DNA from: Cardinalis cardinalis
Taxonomy: Eukaryota > Chordata > Aves > Passeriformes > Cardinalidae
Assembly (NCBI GenBank): GCA_014549065.1
Contig: JACDOX010000007.1
Location: 11,205,648 to 11,269,647 of the forward strand
Direction of reading: 5' to 3'
Length of the DNA stretch: 64,000 bases
Part shown: positions 1 through 12,298 of the stretch, one piece after another
How positions within the stretch are numbered: position 1 is the stretch's first letter
How the letters are laid out: each line of letters begins with the position of its first letter
Made by a program: the position numbers and the translations under genes
Notes under the pieces: model-generated
What the model was told of the DNA's origin: nothing
The model's input: the letters and a program-made list of their open reading frames with translations, nothing else
The model's database searches: none

Positions 1-3000
1 AGATGTAACTATTGAACTCATAAGAAAACAATTTTTAAAATTGAAATAATTTAAGTCAAACGGAGTTAGTGATATGAAAAATGTGATTAAAAAATGATAT
101 GAGAAATGAAAGGCAGTACTCTGCCAAAACCACATTGGTGACTGAGGATTTCAACCTCTGCTTGAAAATTATTGTCCTGGTGCTTACACTTTAAGTGTGT
201 ATAGAGTGTGTGTGCATACAGTAGAATATACTTAGAAGCAGGATATAAGTAATTAAGTAAAGTAGAATAAAAATGTGCCATTTGAAACTGTTTCACTTGT
301 CGTCCCTGGGTTGATGCATGCTTCTGTAATAGAAAGCACATACAAAGATGTTCAGCATACAGCTCACCGTGTAGTCCAAGCTTGGCTGCTGGCTACAGAT
401 TATATTTTTCAGAAAACTAGAGGAAAAGTTGGGGCTTAGGTACAGGAACATCAGGAAATATCTAACTCATGAGTATGACTTAGAACACTTCAGCCAGCAG
501 CAAAAAAGGAAAACAGTTCGGAAGGAAATTCAAAATGAATGAGCTGCCAAAATGGAGAGGGAGGCTAAGGAGGGAAGCAATTTAAATAGATCAGGAGGAT
601 TATGCCAGAGTGAGGAAGGTATCTTTTAGACAGCAAAATTGGGTTTTTTTCCTTCCATTAGTCTTCTGCATTACAGTATCTCTTGTCAGGTGGTGAGAGA
701 AGGAGGAAGATGAGAAAATGAAAATAGCTATTTTAGATTTCTGTTTTCTCTTTAGGTGTTTGATTCCTGCAGCATTGCCTGGCTCATGGAAATTGGTGTT
801 GACAGGCTGAGCAACAATGAGAGAACAGGAGTTAATCTCTTGACTGACCTCTTAACTCAGGCGTTGCCAATATAGAAATTAATTAGAGGTCTTTCAAGTA
901 ATTGGGATCCATTACTATTACTTAACAGACCAGAGTGCACAGAAATCTTTCATTCTTTCTTGAACTAATAAGGTGTGTGTTCTGATAAATCATTTAAATG
1001 GCACCATAACCATATGCTGTGTGTGCCAAATGGCGGTGGCTGGGGTGCCAGAGCTGTGCTCCCCGGGAGGCAATGGGAGCCTCCAGGGACCCAGCGGAGG
1101 CAATGGGAGCTGCCCCTGCAGCTGGCACAGGCAGCACGGCACTGGGCCTCTGGGCAGCCTTTTCAGGGGCATGGCTTTCATTGAAGCCTGTGTAGCCATA
1201 AAAATGTGGGTTGTTGCCCCTGCCTTTGGCTGTGTTAGGTAGCCACCATGGTTGCCCCCTTACAAATGCCCCTCAGTGCTGGAAAACAGGCACTGCAAGC
1301 TGCTTCCTCTGCGTATGCTTCCCACCTTGGAGACTTTAGGAACAGTACAAATGACAACATTTAGTAGTTGGACAGCACTTTTTACCTCCAAGCTTCATGT
1401 GAACATTAACTAGTAAACATGTTGCCATAAATATGACAAATGGAGATGGAAATAGCATAGCTTGGGTGAAATTGATAAATGACTCAACTAGAAACTTTCG
1501 TGATCAGACAGATGATCCAAGTTCAAGCTGCACTGACTGAGAGATATGCAAAATGAAATCCATAAAAAATAGGAGACTGCTCCTCTGCAGCTGGATGGTT
1601 TCTAATTCAGTGTCAGACTTTGCTCCCAAGTATGCTACTGGTAGCTGGGGANGGCAGGACAGGAATTTATCTCTTTCTTGCTCATTTAGTGCTTGCACAT
1701 CACTCACGCTCCTTGTTATGTCAGTGTGGGACTTCCACCACTATGAACCGTGTCCCAGTAGGAAATCTGTGATTCTTTACCAGTTTTATGCAGGAGTAAG
1801 CTGTGGGAGACAAGAGCTGTATTTGCAATCAGTAGAANTGTAGAGTGGTGCCCACAGACCTGAGCTGTGATCTGGAAGCAGTGTCACTGTAGCATCTGTA
1901 GAGCTTCAAAGGAGCTGCAAAAACTGACTGGGGAAGCTCTGTGAATAATCAAATGGTCAGCTCAGGCTGTGGCTGAATTTCTGTCAGCAGCTACTCTAGG
2001 GGGTTTAGAACTTGCTTTGCTGTGTTTGCTTTGCATTGCATTTCCCTCTCAGGGAAGTGATTCATAACAGAACTGGGGAATTTGATGAAGGTTGTAAATG
2101 CACAGTTTCCATGTGTTTCAAGTGAACTTGGTGAATATTTGGAAGAGTATTCCACCATAAACCTTTGGGGTTTGAGAAGCTGGCAGACCACCGGAAATCT
2201 TCTGAACTAGCAAAAGCTGAAATTTGGGAAAACACCCAGGAAAATGAATGTGTATGCCTGCTCTGTTCTTTTCCTTCCCTTGATGGTCACTCATGGCCNT
2301 AAGTGTCAGGATTAGGGTGCTGATTTACACAAAACTCTCTGAACTCTTAGGGCCATTCTTTTGTTTTGGTGTGAAGGTATCCCCCAGCAGTGAAATTACC
2401 TGTGAGAGCCTGGCTAGTGCTCAGGTGACAGCAAGTGAGCTGTTGGGGGCTTCTCAGCCATTCTCACTTGCCAGAGGCAAGGAATGACCCAAACCTAGCA
2501 ACTTTTATTCCCCAAGGAGTCCCCTCCAAAAGAGCATTGGAGATGTTGCTTGCAAACAATTTGTAATGCCTTTCCTATTGTTGGCTTCTGTACGTGTCTG
2601 GTACCATTGCTTACATGGCTCTTGAACAATTAAACTGTAAGCCATAAGAGTGGGATTCAGAAAGATGTTTTTTTANAAGATGAACTGGTGCACTTGAGGG
2701 ACCTGAACTGGCTTGAATTTAAATTTTATTTCCAGCTTTCAAGAATTTGACTAAAATAGATTGTGTCCTTAAAATTGTAGAGGGATGGNGATCCAGTATG
2801 TGGTCTTTCTGGAAATGATTTAGTGGCTGTTAACAGGTAGTGTACAGCCAGATTCGGGGTTTTGTTGGGATCTTTTTCCTGCAGATAAAATTCACATGTT
2901 TCTCCAGATCATTCATAAAAAAGTATTAAAAGCCATGCATCCAAGAGTGAAGCTGCACAGCACCCTCTCTGACACAGCTCTGGCTTGTGGCTGTGTTTCC

Positions 3001-6000
3001 AGCTGGCTCTTGGAAACTTTTCTTACTTGGGCTTTAATTAAAGTAGTGTCTTAATGTTTTTTTCTTTGTCCTTCAGTGTACTTGGTTCAGCTGAGGAACT
3101 TACTGAGGAAAGACCACTAGGGTTGGGTTGATCAGATTTTAGGGTTTGTCACTGGGATCTTGGAACTCAGGAAGTTTACCTGGTGAAAATAGAAATTTTT
3201 GGATCAAAGGCATATTTTGCCACTGGCAAAGTAGATTTATATTTGTCTCCTATGTCTTAATAACAAGTCCTTAATAATCAGGAAATAAGCACTTCGGGAC
3301 TTCCTTCCTACAATCTCTATTGATGGAGCTGGTCTGTACTATTTTGTTTTGCATGGAATTTCTAAATAGTCATGGAGACAGAAAGCAGCTGAGCAGAGAT
3401 TATTTTATAGGCTGGAGTTGAGATATTCCCCTGAGAAAGAAAGGATGTGGGTTGAAGTTCTTCACAGCAAAGGGGAAATATTCCCAAACTAGTTGGTATT
3501 TTAAAAAAGAGGTAACAGCTAAGACATTTATATCACCAGAAAAATCTTTTCAAAATTGAAAGCATTTGGCAGCGTCAACCCAAAGACACAACTTCAAAAC
3601 AGCAGGATTTTTTTCCCTCAGCAAATTTTCTAGGTTTATTACTTTTTTACATAGTTCTAATGTGGAAACTGATGTAAGTGCTGAGAGAGTGGGAAATTTT
3701 TGTTACTATCCATTAGCATTTGATTTGTACATTTCTAAATAAGTCCTGTACTCTTACAAACAATTCAGACTAATTAGTAGACAGGGAGTTTGAAAAGCAG
3801 ATGTTATTTACAAAAAGCAATAGACAGGAACTTATGGAGAATAGTTTGGAACCAAAGAATAGAGGCAGAGAGACCAGCAAACAATCTGGTGGGGTTTTTT
3901 TCCTCTTCTACTAAATTTAGAAGGGAAAGCTGCATTTTTTTTCCAGTGCTGTCAAAAGTGAAGTGCCTTATAAAATGGAAGAGATTTAAAGTAACTCACA
4001 AATAAATAGCTGCTGTAGCTAGAGGGAAGGAATTGCTTAGAAAAGGAAGAAAAAGAAATCCTGCAGTCTGAAAGAGACTTAGCTGAGTCTAAATATGAGC
4101 TTTAAGGTCACTGAGACTTTTTCCTGAAATTGAACATCCAAACCTGTGGAAACCAGAAGAGGGAAATATACTTCAAATCCACAATGTAGTTAAGGTGGCA
4201 TTTTAATGGAGTCTTGATCACCATGAGTAGCAAATCAAAATTAATAAATCAGATTTTTGCCATAAACAGAAGCATTGAGTGATAATCCTCACTCTTTCTG
4301 ATTACAAATTAAAACATTGTTGAAAGATCTTTGCAGGACAGCATGTGGATTGGATTTTGGAGTTGTCCTTTATCTGCAGAATTATACTTTATTTAGGCAT
4401 TTTTTATTTTGAATTTTTACATTACAGATTTTATTTCCCACATCTTCTCAAGGTTTCAAAATTAGGAAGATGCAAGGGTAGCAGAGTAGTCATTATCATG
4501 GATGTATCTGCCATAACAAAGCCACAACAGAACCAAAAATTTGTGAGTCCTTCTGAGCAAGGAACTGGGCAGATTCCTGATGAGACAGAGCTTGACTAGC
4601 TTAGAATTCACTAGGTAGGAGGAAAAAAACCACAGCTATTGCCGTGGACCNAAATTATGGATTTCTTTATACTATGAAAAAAACACTGCTCAAGTCTTAC
4701 AGAGGCATGAAAATCTCTTTGAACCATTAAATTACATTTCTTTCTGTCTTTCTCTCCACATAAGTCAAAGTTTAAACTTATCAAGGTGGAAGCCAGCCTG
4801 CATTTGTCCCTCTTGATTGAAATGGAAGCATGAGTGCACCTTCACCTTGAAATTCAGACAAGTCTCAACTAATTGAAGCTACAGACATGTATATTTATAG
4901 CAAAGGTCAGAAGCTGAATTGTTAATACTCACCCATAATTAAAGAACCTGAGTTAAATTTGGTAAGGAAATATCATCTCTTGCCTTGCTGCAGCAGCTAA
5001 GCTTTGTTGAAATGCCTAATGCGTTTCACTGAAAATTGTAGCTTGAAGCTTTGATTCATGTCCCAAGCTTAGCTTGCAATTAGCAGTTGTCAGATAATGT
5101 ACTGCAAATCTTTAAAAGATTAAAGCCACAGAGCTTGTTTTTTGTGGAAGGCATTGGGTTGATAGAAGGCTGTTTTCCTCACTGCTGGTGCTTTTACAAG
5201 CTGCATATGCCGAGAACACGTTGTTAATGGGACAAAATTGTTTACTTGCTCATTAAGGAGCCTCACACTAATGACTGGGAGAAGCAGCAGCATTACAGCT
5301 GAGTCAGTAACAATGGGCTTGGGATGTGAGAGCACTCAGCTTACAGTGCATTGGCCTAGAGACAGGCCACCATGCACATCACCAGACATGCTGGCTCGGG
5401 AAAGACCTCTTTCATGGATTCCTGCAGTAAGCGGCTAGTTAGGATAAAAGGAGCATGGCCAAGCACAACAGGTGTAGGCTTGTGGGTCTGTACAAAGCTA
5501 CTGGAAGGAGAGGTGTCTTTGGTAATTTTGTGGTTCTTTTACAGGGAAGTTGAAGCACAAACAAAGCTGACTGAGAAGAAGCTCAAGCGGACGACCCAAG
5601 ATTATTTTTAGGATCTCAGATCTTTCCCTTTATGAGAAAGAAAGCTTGTTTAGGCACTAGTAACTAACATGGTGGAGATTGCAACTTCTTTTGTCTCCTT
5701 AAGAAAACCTGTGCATCTGTCCCACATCTCTGCNTCTCTGTGGCAGGAGAGTTTGCCCTCAGATTGCAGAAGTAGCATTGTGAAATTTGGTTTGTTATCA
5801 AGGTTGTGCCCTTGAAAGCTCACCTCCTATCTTCAACCATATCACTGTCTAGTAAGGTACTGACTCTCCTTGTAAACCTTCCTTCTGTGAAATCCAGGTC
5901 ATAGTCATTATCCTAATAAATTCTGAAGGGAGAAATGCTCCAGTGAGCAAATTATCAGAAAGATACAGAATCTGATTTGGCAAGTCTCCTTTGAAATTTG

Positions 6001-6311
6001 TGAATTCCTTAAACTGGCCCTGGCAAGTGTANTTNAAGTAAATACTGCCCAATGGGGGGNAAAAAATTACCTCTATTTTATCATTCTGTAATAATTCCAG
6101 CCAGCTTCTGTGACAGAATAATACTGAAAGTGTTTAACATTTCACAATCTACCACACAAAACCATAAATCCCTCTGTCTCGAAAGAATAGTACCATTAAT
6201 AGGTGGGGAAATGGTTCTGTTGCGTTTGTAGAATTTTGCGTGACCTGAAAAATTACAGTACACACAGCATTTACTAGGGTATCAATACAAAGCTATCAGA
6301 AAAGGATCAGT
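1..6311. other. Intergenic or intronic DNA, no gene seen
   Basis: AT-rich single-copy-looking DNA. Apart from the GC-rich patch at 1020-1200 there is no repeat element, RNA gene or exon I can support. Open frames up to about 95 codons (for example at 1553-1843 and 4345-4599) lack family signatures and convincing splice sites. Confidence 0.7.
1066..1110. repeat. 30-bp period direct repeat in a GC-rich patch
   Basis: ggaggcaatgggagc occurs at 1066-1080 and 1096-1110, exactly 30 bp apart, inside a GC-rich island of about 180 bp (1020-1200) in otherwise AT-rich DNA. CpG is not enriched. The open frames across it are not recognised. Confidence 0.8.
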
Positions 6312-6980
6312 TTGGACAAGGCCAACTATATGAGATTTAACAAGACCAAGTGCCAGGTTCTACACCTCAGTCAAAACAACCCTATGGAATGCTACAGGCT
6401 AGGGGAAAGAGAGGCTGGAAANCTGCTCAGCAGAAAAGGATCTGTGGGTGCTGGTCAACAGCAGCTGAAGGTGAGTCAGAGTGTGCCCAGGTGGCCAAGA
6501 AGGACAATGGCATCCTGGCTGGTATCAAATACAGTGTGGCCAAAATGAATAGGAATAGATCATCCCCCCTGTAAATGACACTAGTGATGTCACATCTCAA
6601 ACACTGTGTCCATTCTCAGCCTCTCACTTCAAAAAGCTCCCTGAGGTTCAGGGCTGTGTCTAGAGAAGGACAATGGAGCTGGTAAAGGGTTTGCAGAGTA
6701 GGTCATATAAGCTGCGGTTAAGAGACCTGGAGTTGTTTAGCCTGAAGCAAAGGAGACAGGTTGGACGTCAGGAAGAATTTCTCCACTACAAGGCACTTAA
6801 GCATTGGAGCTGACTTCCCTGGGAGGTGGTGATGTCACTATATCTGGAAGTGTTCGAGAAACNACTGGATGTCAGACTCGGTGCCAGGGTCTAATTCACA
6901 AGGTGGTGATTGGGTCAAAGACTTAACTTGGAGATTTTGGAGGTCTTTTTCAACCTAAATGATTCTCTGATTCTGTGATT
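6312..6980 (+). mobile_element. CR1 LINE, 3' end with internal deletion
   Basis: This is the 3' part of a CR1 non-LTR retrotransposon. The first 250 bp still resemble the end of CR1 ORF2: the frame from 6312 reads RFNKTKCQVLHLSQNNPM, and a nearby frame retains a version of the VAKKDNGILAGIK block. It continues with the usual AGCCTGAAGCAAAGGAGAC segment and ends in the 3' tail TGATTCTCTGATTCTGTGA. Compared with the usual CR1 layout, about 150 bp appear to be missing near 6755-6765, between the AGGAGAC and GGACGTCAGGAAGAA blocks. It is 5'-truncated, full of stops and inactive. Confidence 0.9.
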
Positions 6981-9900
6981 TCCTGGGCCCTTGAAAACAA
7001 AAGAACCTTTTGCAGTCACTGACATTTGGTAAATGTGACTCACCATTCTGCTTTCATAGTGTTTCATANCAGTTTTACACTCTTGCAAGTTCTCACTTTA
7101 AGGAAGCCCTTTTTTCCAGTGATTTGCCTTACTGATTTTCCCTCAGACCCTACCAGGAAAGAAAGTGAGAGGTTTTCACATGTCCCCCTGGCAGTAGGGG
7201 ACAGTCACTAACACAGTGTCAGTCCTGTACAGGTACCTGCTCAGGCCACAGGGACATCAGCTGAGCCAGTACCTGGCCTGTGACAGAAGTGCATAGGTTG
7301 CAATGCTACAGACAGCACAACCCAGATATTTGGCCCCTTAATGACACTCAGCTATGCTCTTATAACAGGGGAATGTCAGAAATAGCAGTAATCTCTCTTT
7401 ATGCGATCTCCACGAAGCTTCACGTTCCATAGATTTGTGTCCTGGGTAATACGTAACCCTGTGCCCTCTGGAATAACTTCTGCTCCCTCTTGGGGCCTCA
7501 TGGCCATCTCTCATTTCTAAAANTTGTAACCTTCCACAGTCCTGAATTCCACTTTCCTCAATATCTGATTTTTTCATCTCTACCCATTGATCTCTCTTTT
7601 TCTCCAGACATTCTGTGCAGGTACATGNGCAAACAATAGTTCTTCCCCATGTTCCCTACATGTNTTACTGCATGTACATGTGTGCACTGATTAAGTCTGT
7701 AAAGTCCTGCTGGGAGCACAAATACGTCTGGATTTCACAAAACTTGCAGGATTTTCACATCTTNAGGAGCTCACCTGTCTTCCCAAACTGATTGAGATTG
7801 ACCAGTGGTATAAAAACATCATCAGAAGAAGGGTCTTACAAACAATGTGATTGAACAAACCTTTTTATTCCTCAAGAAAGCAGGCGAAAAATCAGATACA
7901 AAAAAGGCCTTGAGATGGCTCGTGAATAACAAAAATGCACACAGCATTCTAAAATAGACATTAAAAAAGCATAAGGACCATCTGATAGGTTTCACTATCT
8001 AAAAGAAATATATGAAACAAATNTGAAAAAAATATTAGAAAACATTCTCTTTTTTCCATTTACTGTCAGGTTTNTGAGCAGAGAGTGCTAGTAAGGCCCC
8101 ACAGACCTGAGTGCACCTGCATGATTCAAATAGTACCAGTTACAACCTGGATCCTAAAAATACAGGGTTATGTGCATTTGTAGATTGATGGACCTAAGAG
8201 TAGGGAATAGTGGAATGTTGGCACTGGGGATTTTTTTCCTCTCCCATGAGCTTCTGATTTGAGTTTTAAGCTTGAGAANGAAGAGGAAAGGAGAAAAGAC
8301 AGAAAAGTCAATCCTTCAAGNCAGTCAAGTCTCAGCTACAATCACAGAATGAATTAATAATCTGTGCTCCTGAGAGGATTTCCCACTCATGGGAATGGAT
8401 GTAGGGATACCACAAAAGCTAGGAAAATTTCTTGAGACAGAAGTATTCCCTGCCAGCAAGACTCCAGGGGTGGTGAGGCCCATTGATTTTGATGTCCATC
8501 ACAACAAAAAAAATATTTGTTTCATCCNTTTTGAGGAAGAAGCATAAAACTCCCAGAAAAAAANCCCAACATTAATAGGACTTTATTATGCACTGTATGT
8601 GAAAGTTTGGCATACCAAAAAAGTAGTAAATATTAGACAAGGTAAAAAATGGAGCCACACTTCCATGAAGTCCTAGGTTATGTGCTCTTTGAGGTTTTTC
8701 ATATCAAAGAGAGAAAGGATGCCTTTTTTTTTAAAGCTTTGAAACTTTTCAGTTTTCATGATGCTAAATTGAGATAAATCTGGAAATTTATATAACTTTT
8801 TAAAAGCACTTATTAAATGTTCCTGCCATTCACAGTAATATGGAGTGAGTCAACTTGTTCCACACAGTGACCTTAACTTTTCCATATTCCAGCAGATTCT
8901 TACACTCCCAGGAGTGCAGGTACAATCCTGTATATCACTGCTATTCTGCCCCAGCACTCTGATTGCTGGGAAAATACTACTTGCTGAATACTGTGTCTGT
9001 TAATTCTTTGTGTAGGANCTAGAGGCACACACTGTGTAGTCTCTTGTAAAGAACCACTCAAGTATGGGATTTTTATTTGTATTTGCAGAGACAACAAAAT
9101 CAAAGATAGCAACTTGGTGGCTCCAACTGAGATAGTAATTAAGATAAAATGATGATGTTACTGGCATATCTTAAGAAGCCTGAAGGAATTAGCATATCTT
9201 CCAGGAAACGGAATTGGAAAAGAGATATCCTTTAAGAGTAAACATGAAAATATTGTATTTTTACCAAGTATGATGGAGAACTGATACATCTCTCTTCTGT
9301 TTGGGTAGATAAGTGGGGTGAGTGAGTTAAGACGAGCTGAGAAGAGTGTTTGCGGGGCAACTGGGAAAATAATGAATTTATTTAACCCATTTTCCTAACA
9401 AGCTTTTTATAAAAATTGAGTGTTTCTGTTGTTGTCCAAAATTTTAATACATCTCTTCATTTTAAGCCATTCCATTTTATGGACAGGAGCTAACTACAAG
9501 AAGAAATAATTGTCTGAATTGTCCTTGGACCCAGTAACTGTACCTTTCTTTCTATTCCCTAAGAAGATGCCCTGGATTCAAAGACTATGTATTAGCACAA
9601 GTAATTGAAAAAACAGCTTATTTTCTGACACTGACAGTCCTTTCCTTCAACTCATCCAGAAGGCTGACAGCCCATCTCATTCCCATCACTGTTATCCCAC
9701 CAGCTTCCCTGGGAGTTCAGCACTGCATTTGGCCTGTTCTGCTGGTCTTTCTGAGCCCCTCATTTATGAGCTGCAACATCTCCATCTACAAGATTTCAGG
9801 TAGGGACTGAAATAATTTGATACTGCTACAGTTTCAAATTGCCACTTTTAGCCATTTGTCTTCATGTGTGTTTTGCTGGATGCTGGTTTAACTTTTGGTT

Positions 9901-10520
9901 TTGCAACATGGTCTTTGCAGAGTTTGTTTAAAGCTTTCAGTGGAATAAAAGAACAGGAGGGAGCAGACGTGCTGAGGAACAGGCACTTTGTAGCTAAGAA
10001 GCAATTTCCTTGTTATTTGAAAAAGTCTGCTTGGAATGGTTGTGGGAGAGCTTGCAGACAAAATGATTGCGCCCATTTTCTATGTGATAATTGCTGGTGA
10101 GGAGGCCTTGGGTCAGGGATCAGTTTTGCTCCTGTCTACATGGTTGTTTCGCAGGNGGTCTGTGAAAAGCCCACAGAAACCTGCTCCAGCAGCTTTTTAA
10201 NCTTCTAGATGTGCTTAGCTTCATGACACTGGAAATGCTCCAGAGAGAAGAGCCAGAGGGGTCTTGCTGCAGGCTCACTACACAGGAAGAGCAATTCTGG
10301 TTTGAGACCAGAAAGGCAGAAGACACCATCAGTGGGTTGATTCCTTTCCTTATCCCACTTCCCACNTCCTTCTTCCAGTCTGATACCAGCTTGACCCAGA
10401 GGAGACTTCTGTGACTGTAAAAAGCTGACAAAAATGTTTTATTTGGAAAGATTAATATATTATGAGACTGTGAAAGAAAAACAGTACCTCATCAACAGTA
10501 CCCAAGGACATGGCATCCTT
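6981..10520. other. Intergenic or intronic DNA, no gene seen
   Basis: No gene, RNA or repeat was recognised between the CR1 end and the solo LTR. Single Ns are frequent between 7000 and 8600. Open frames up to about 100 codons (for example 10120-10431 on minus) are unremarkable. Confidence 0.7.
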
Positions 10521-11580
10521 TGGTGGGTTGAACCTGGCTGGATGCCAGGTGCCCATCATTCCCCCTCAAACTGGACAGGGAAGAGAAAATATGGTGAAAG
10601 GTTTATGAGTTAAGGGCAGGGAGAGATCACTCATCAAATACCATCACAAGCCAAACAGACTGAACTTAGGGATATTAAGTGAATTTATTACTACCAAAAC
10701 CAGAGCAGGATAATGGGAAATAAAATAAATCCTAAGATCACCTTGCCCTCATCCGTCCCTCCCTCCCGAACTCTATTTCCTCCCCCTCAGCAGTGCGAGG
10801 AGACAGGANATGGGGCTATGACCAGTTTGTTACAGGTTCTTTTTGCTGCTGTTTCCTTCTCAGGCAGAAGAGTCCATCCCTACTCCAGCATGGGGTGACT
10901 CCCATGGGAGACAGTTCTCCATGAACTTCATCAATATGAGTCCTTCCCACAGGCCACAGCCCTTCACAAACTGCTGAAGCATGGGTCACTCTTCCATGGG
11001 CTGCGGTCTTTTAAGGACAAGCTGCTTCCCCACGGGGTCACAAGTCCTACCAGGACACCTGCTCTCTCCATGGGCCTGCAGGTCCTTGACAGTAGCCTGC
11101 TCCACCATGGGCCTTCCCCCAGGGCAAGAGCCTCCTCTCAACAGCCTCTTGCTCGAACGTGGGTCTCTTCCATGGGCTGTGGGTGGATCTCTGCATTCCT
11201 CCATGGGTTGCAGGGGCAGAGTTTCTTCTCAATGGTCTCCACAATGGCTTGCAGGGGAATCTCCACTCTGGCTCTGAAGCACCTCCTCCCCCTCCTTCTC
11301 CACTGACCTTGGTGTCTGCAGAGTTGTCTCTCGCATGTTCTCACCCTGCTCTTCTCTGGCTGCAATTACAACTCTGCAATAACTTTTTTCCTCTCTTTAT
11401 TCCTGTTATCACAGAGGTGTTACCTCTACCTCTGAGTGGNCCAGCCGAGGCCGGTGGTGGGTCCATGTTGGAGCCACCAGGGATTGGCTCTGCTGGACAT
11501 GAAGGAAGCTTCTGGCAGCTTCTCACAGAAGTCACCCCTGTAACTCCCCACTACCAAAACCTGGCCATGCATACCCAACA
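10521..11580 (-). mobile_element. Avian ERV solo LTR (about 1.06 kb)
   Basis: Read on the minus strand, the element starts TGTTGGGTATGC and ends CAACCCACCA, so it has the usual TG...CA ends. In between it carries recognisable stretches of a very common avian ERV LTR family (ERVL-like by recollection). These include GCCAGGTTTTGGTAGTGGGG near the 5' end, TCTGTGAGAAGCTGCCAGAA, and a 3' part with the TCTCTCCCTGCCC motif. Several short direct repeats built on ccatgggctg occur at about 10995-11215. No second LTR or gag/pol-like frame lies on either side, so this is a solo LTR left by recombination. The five bases flanking each end (tcctt and caggt) do not match, so the target-site duplication has decayed or an end is slightly mis-set. 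Open frames here, including the 158-codon one, are not genes. Confidence 0.85.
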
Positions 11581-11949
11581 CAGGTCCATTTCTGTAGCTG
11601 CTCCAGGTTTGATTCCTGAGTCTCTCACAGGATAAATGCCTTTTACTGGCAGTTACCCTTTCCAGTCTGCACCATATATTTGCACCTCTGAGGTCTCACT
11701 GGGCAGTCAGATTGAAAAGCACTGATGCCTTAGCAACAGTAGAGGATCATGGGACTGAAAACCTNTGACCCATTTAGAGAAAATGAACTGCTTGTCGCAC
11801 AAATAGGCCACCCTGAAAAAACAAAGTTAAACCAAACTACCAGAATAAGGGGTATGCCTCAAACTATTTTTCAAACACTCCTAGCAAGTTGCTCCAGCTC
11901 CCATTCATGTTAACTTGCTTTTAATATGATCCTTTAGCTCTCTGCACCT

Positions 11950-12298
11950 TCCTGAGGANGGGACATGGAGAGATACTTTCTCACATGAGCTCTCCATTGG
12001 GAACTTCTCTCCAGTACCCAGTAACAGATCATGTGGGAAGGGATCAAGGCTGTGACAAGAGGAGATTTAGATTGGACATAGGAAGCATTTCTTTACTGAA
12101 AGAGTCTTCAAGCACTGGAGCAGTCTTCCGAGACAAGTGGTCAATGTCCTAAGCCTGTCAGTGTTTAAGAGACAGTGAGACTTAATAATGATCTTTAACT
12201 CTGATCAGCCCTGAAGCTGTCAGACAGTTGAACAAGATGATTATTTGAGGTCACTTCCAACTGAAACAGTCTATTCTGGTCTAGTCTATTCTATTCCT
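11950..12298 (+). mobile_element. CR1 LINE, 3' end with ATTCT-type tail
   Basis: Typical CR1 3' sequence appears in order: the GGAGATTTAGATTGGACATA and AGGAAGCATTTCTTTACTG blocks, CAAGCACTGGAGCAG, AGCCTGTCAGTGTTTAAGAG and GGTCACTTCCAACTGAAACA. It ends in a tail of the TCTATTCTATTCC type. That tail distinguishes it from the other copies here, so it belongs to a different CR1 subfamily. It is 5'-truncated and dead, and lies 370 bp right of the solo LTR. Confidence 0.88.

Noticed and set aside
1504..1707. 67-codon minus frame that reads like a helical protein
   Set aside because: It starts at GTG, has no good acceptor upstream and ends in a stop without a nearby poly(A) signal.
5545..5611. Possible small + strand exon after TTTTACAG
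   Set aside because: The 22-codon reading ends in TAG with no recognisable protein and no partner exons.
11159..11635. 158-codon + frame
   Set aside because: It lies almost entirely inside the solo LTR on the strand opposite to the element.
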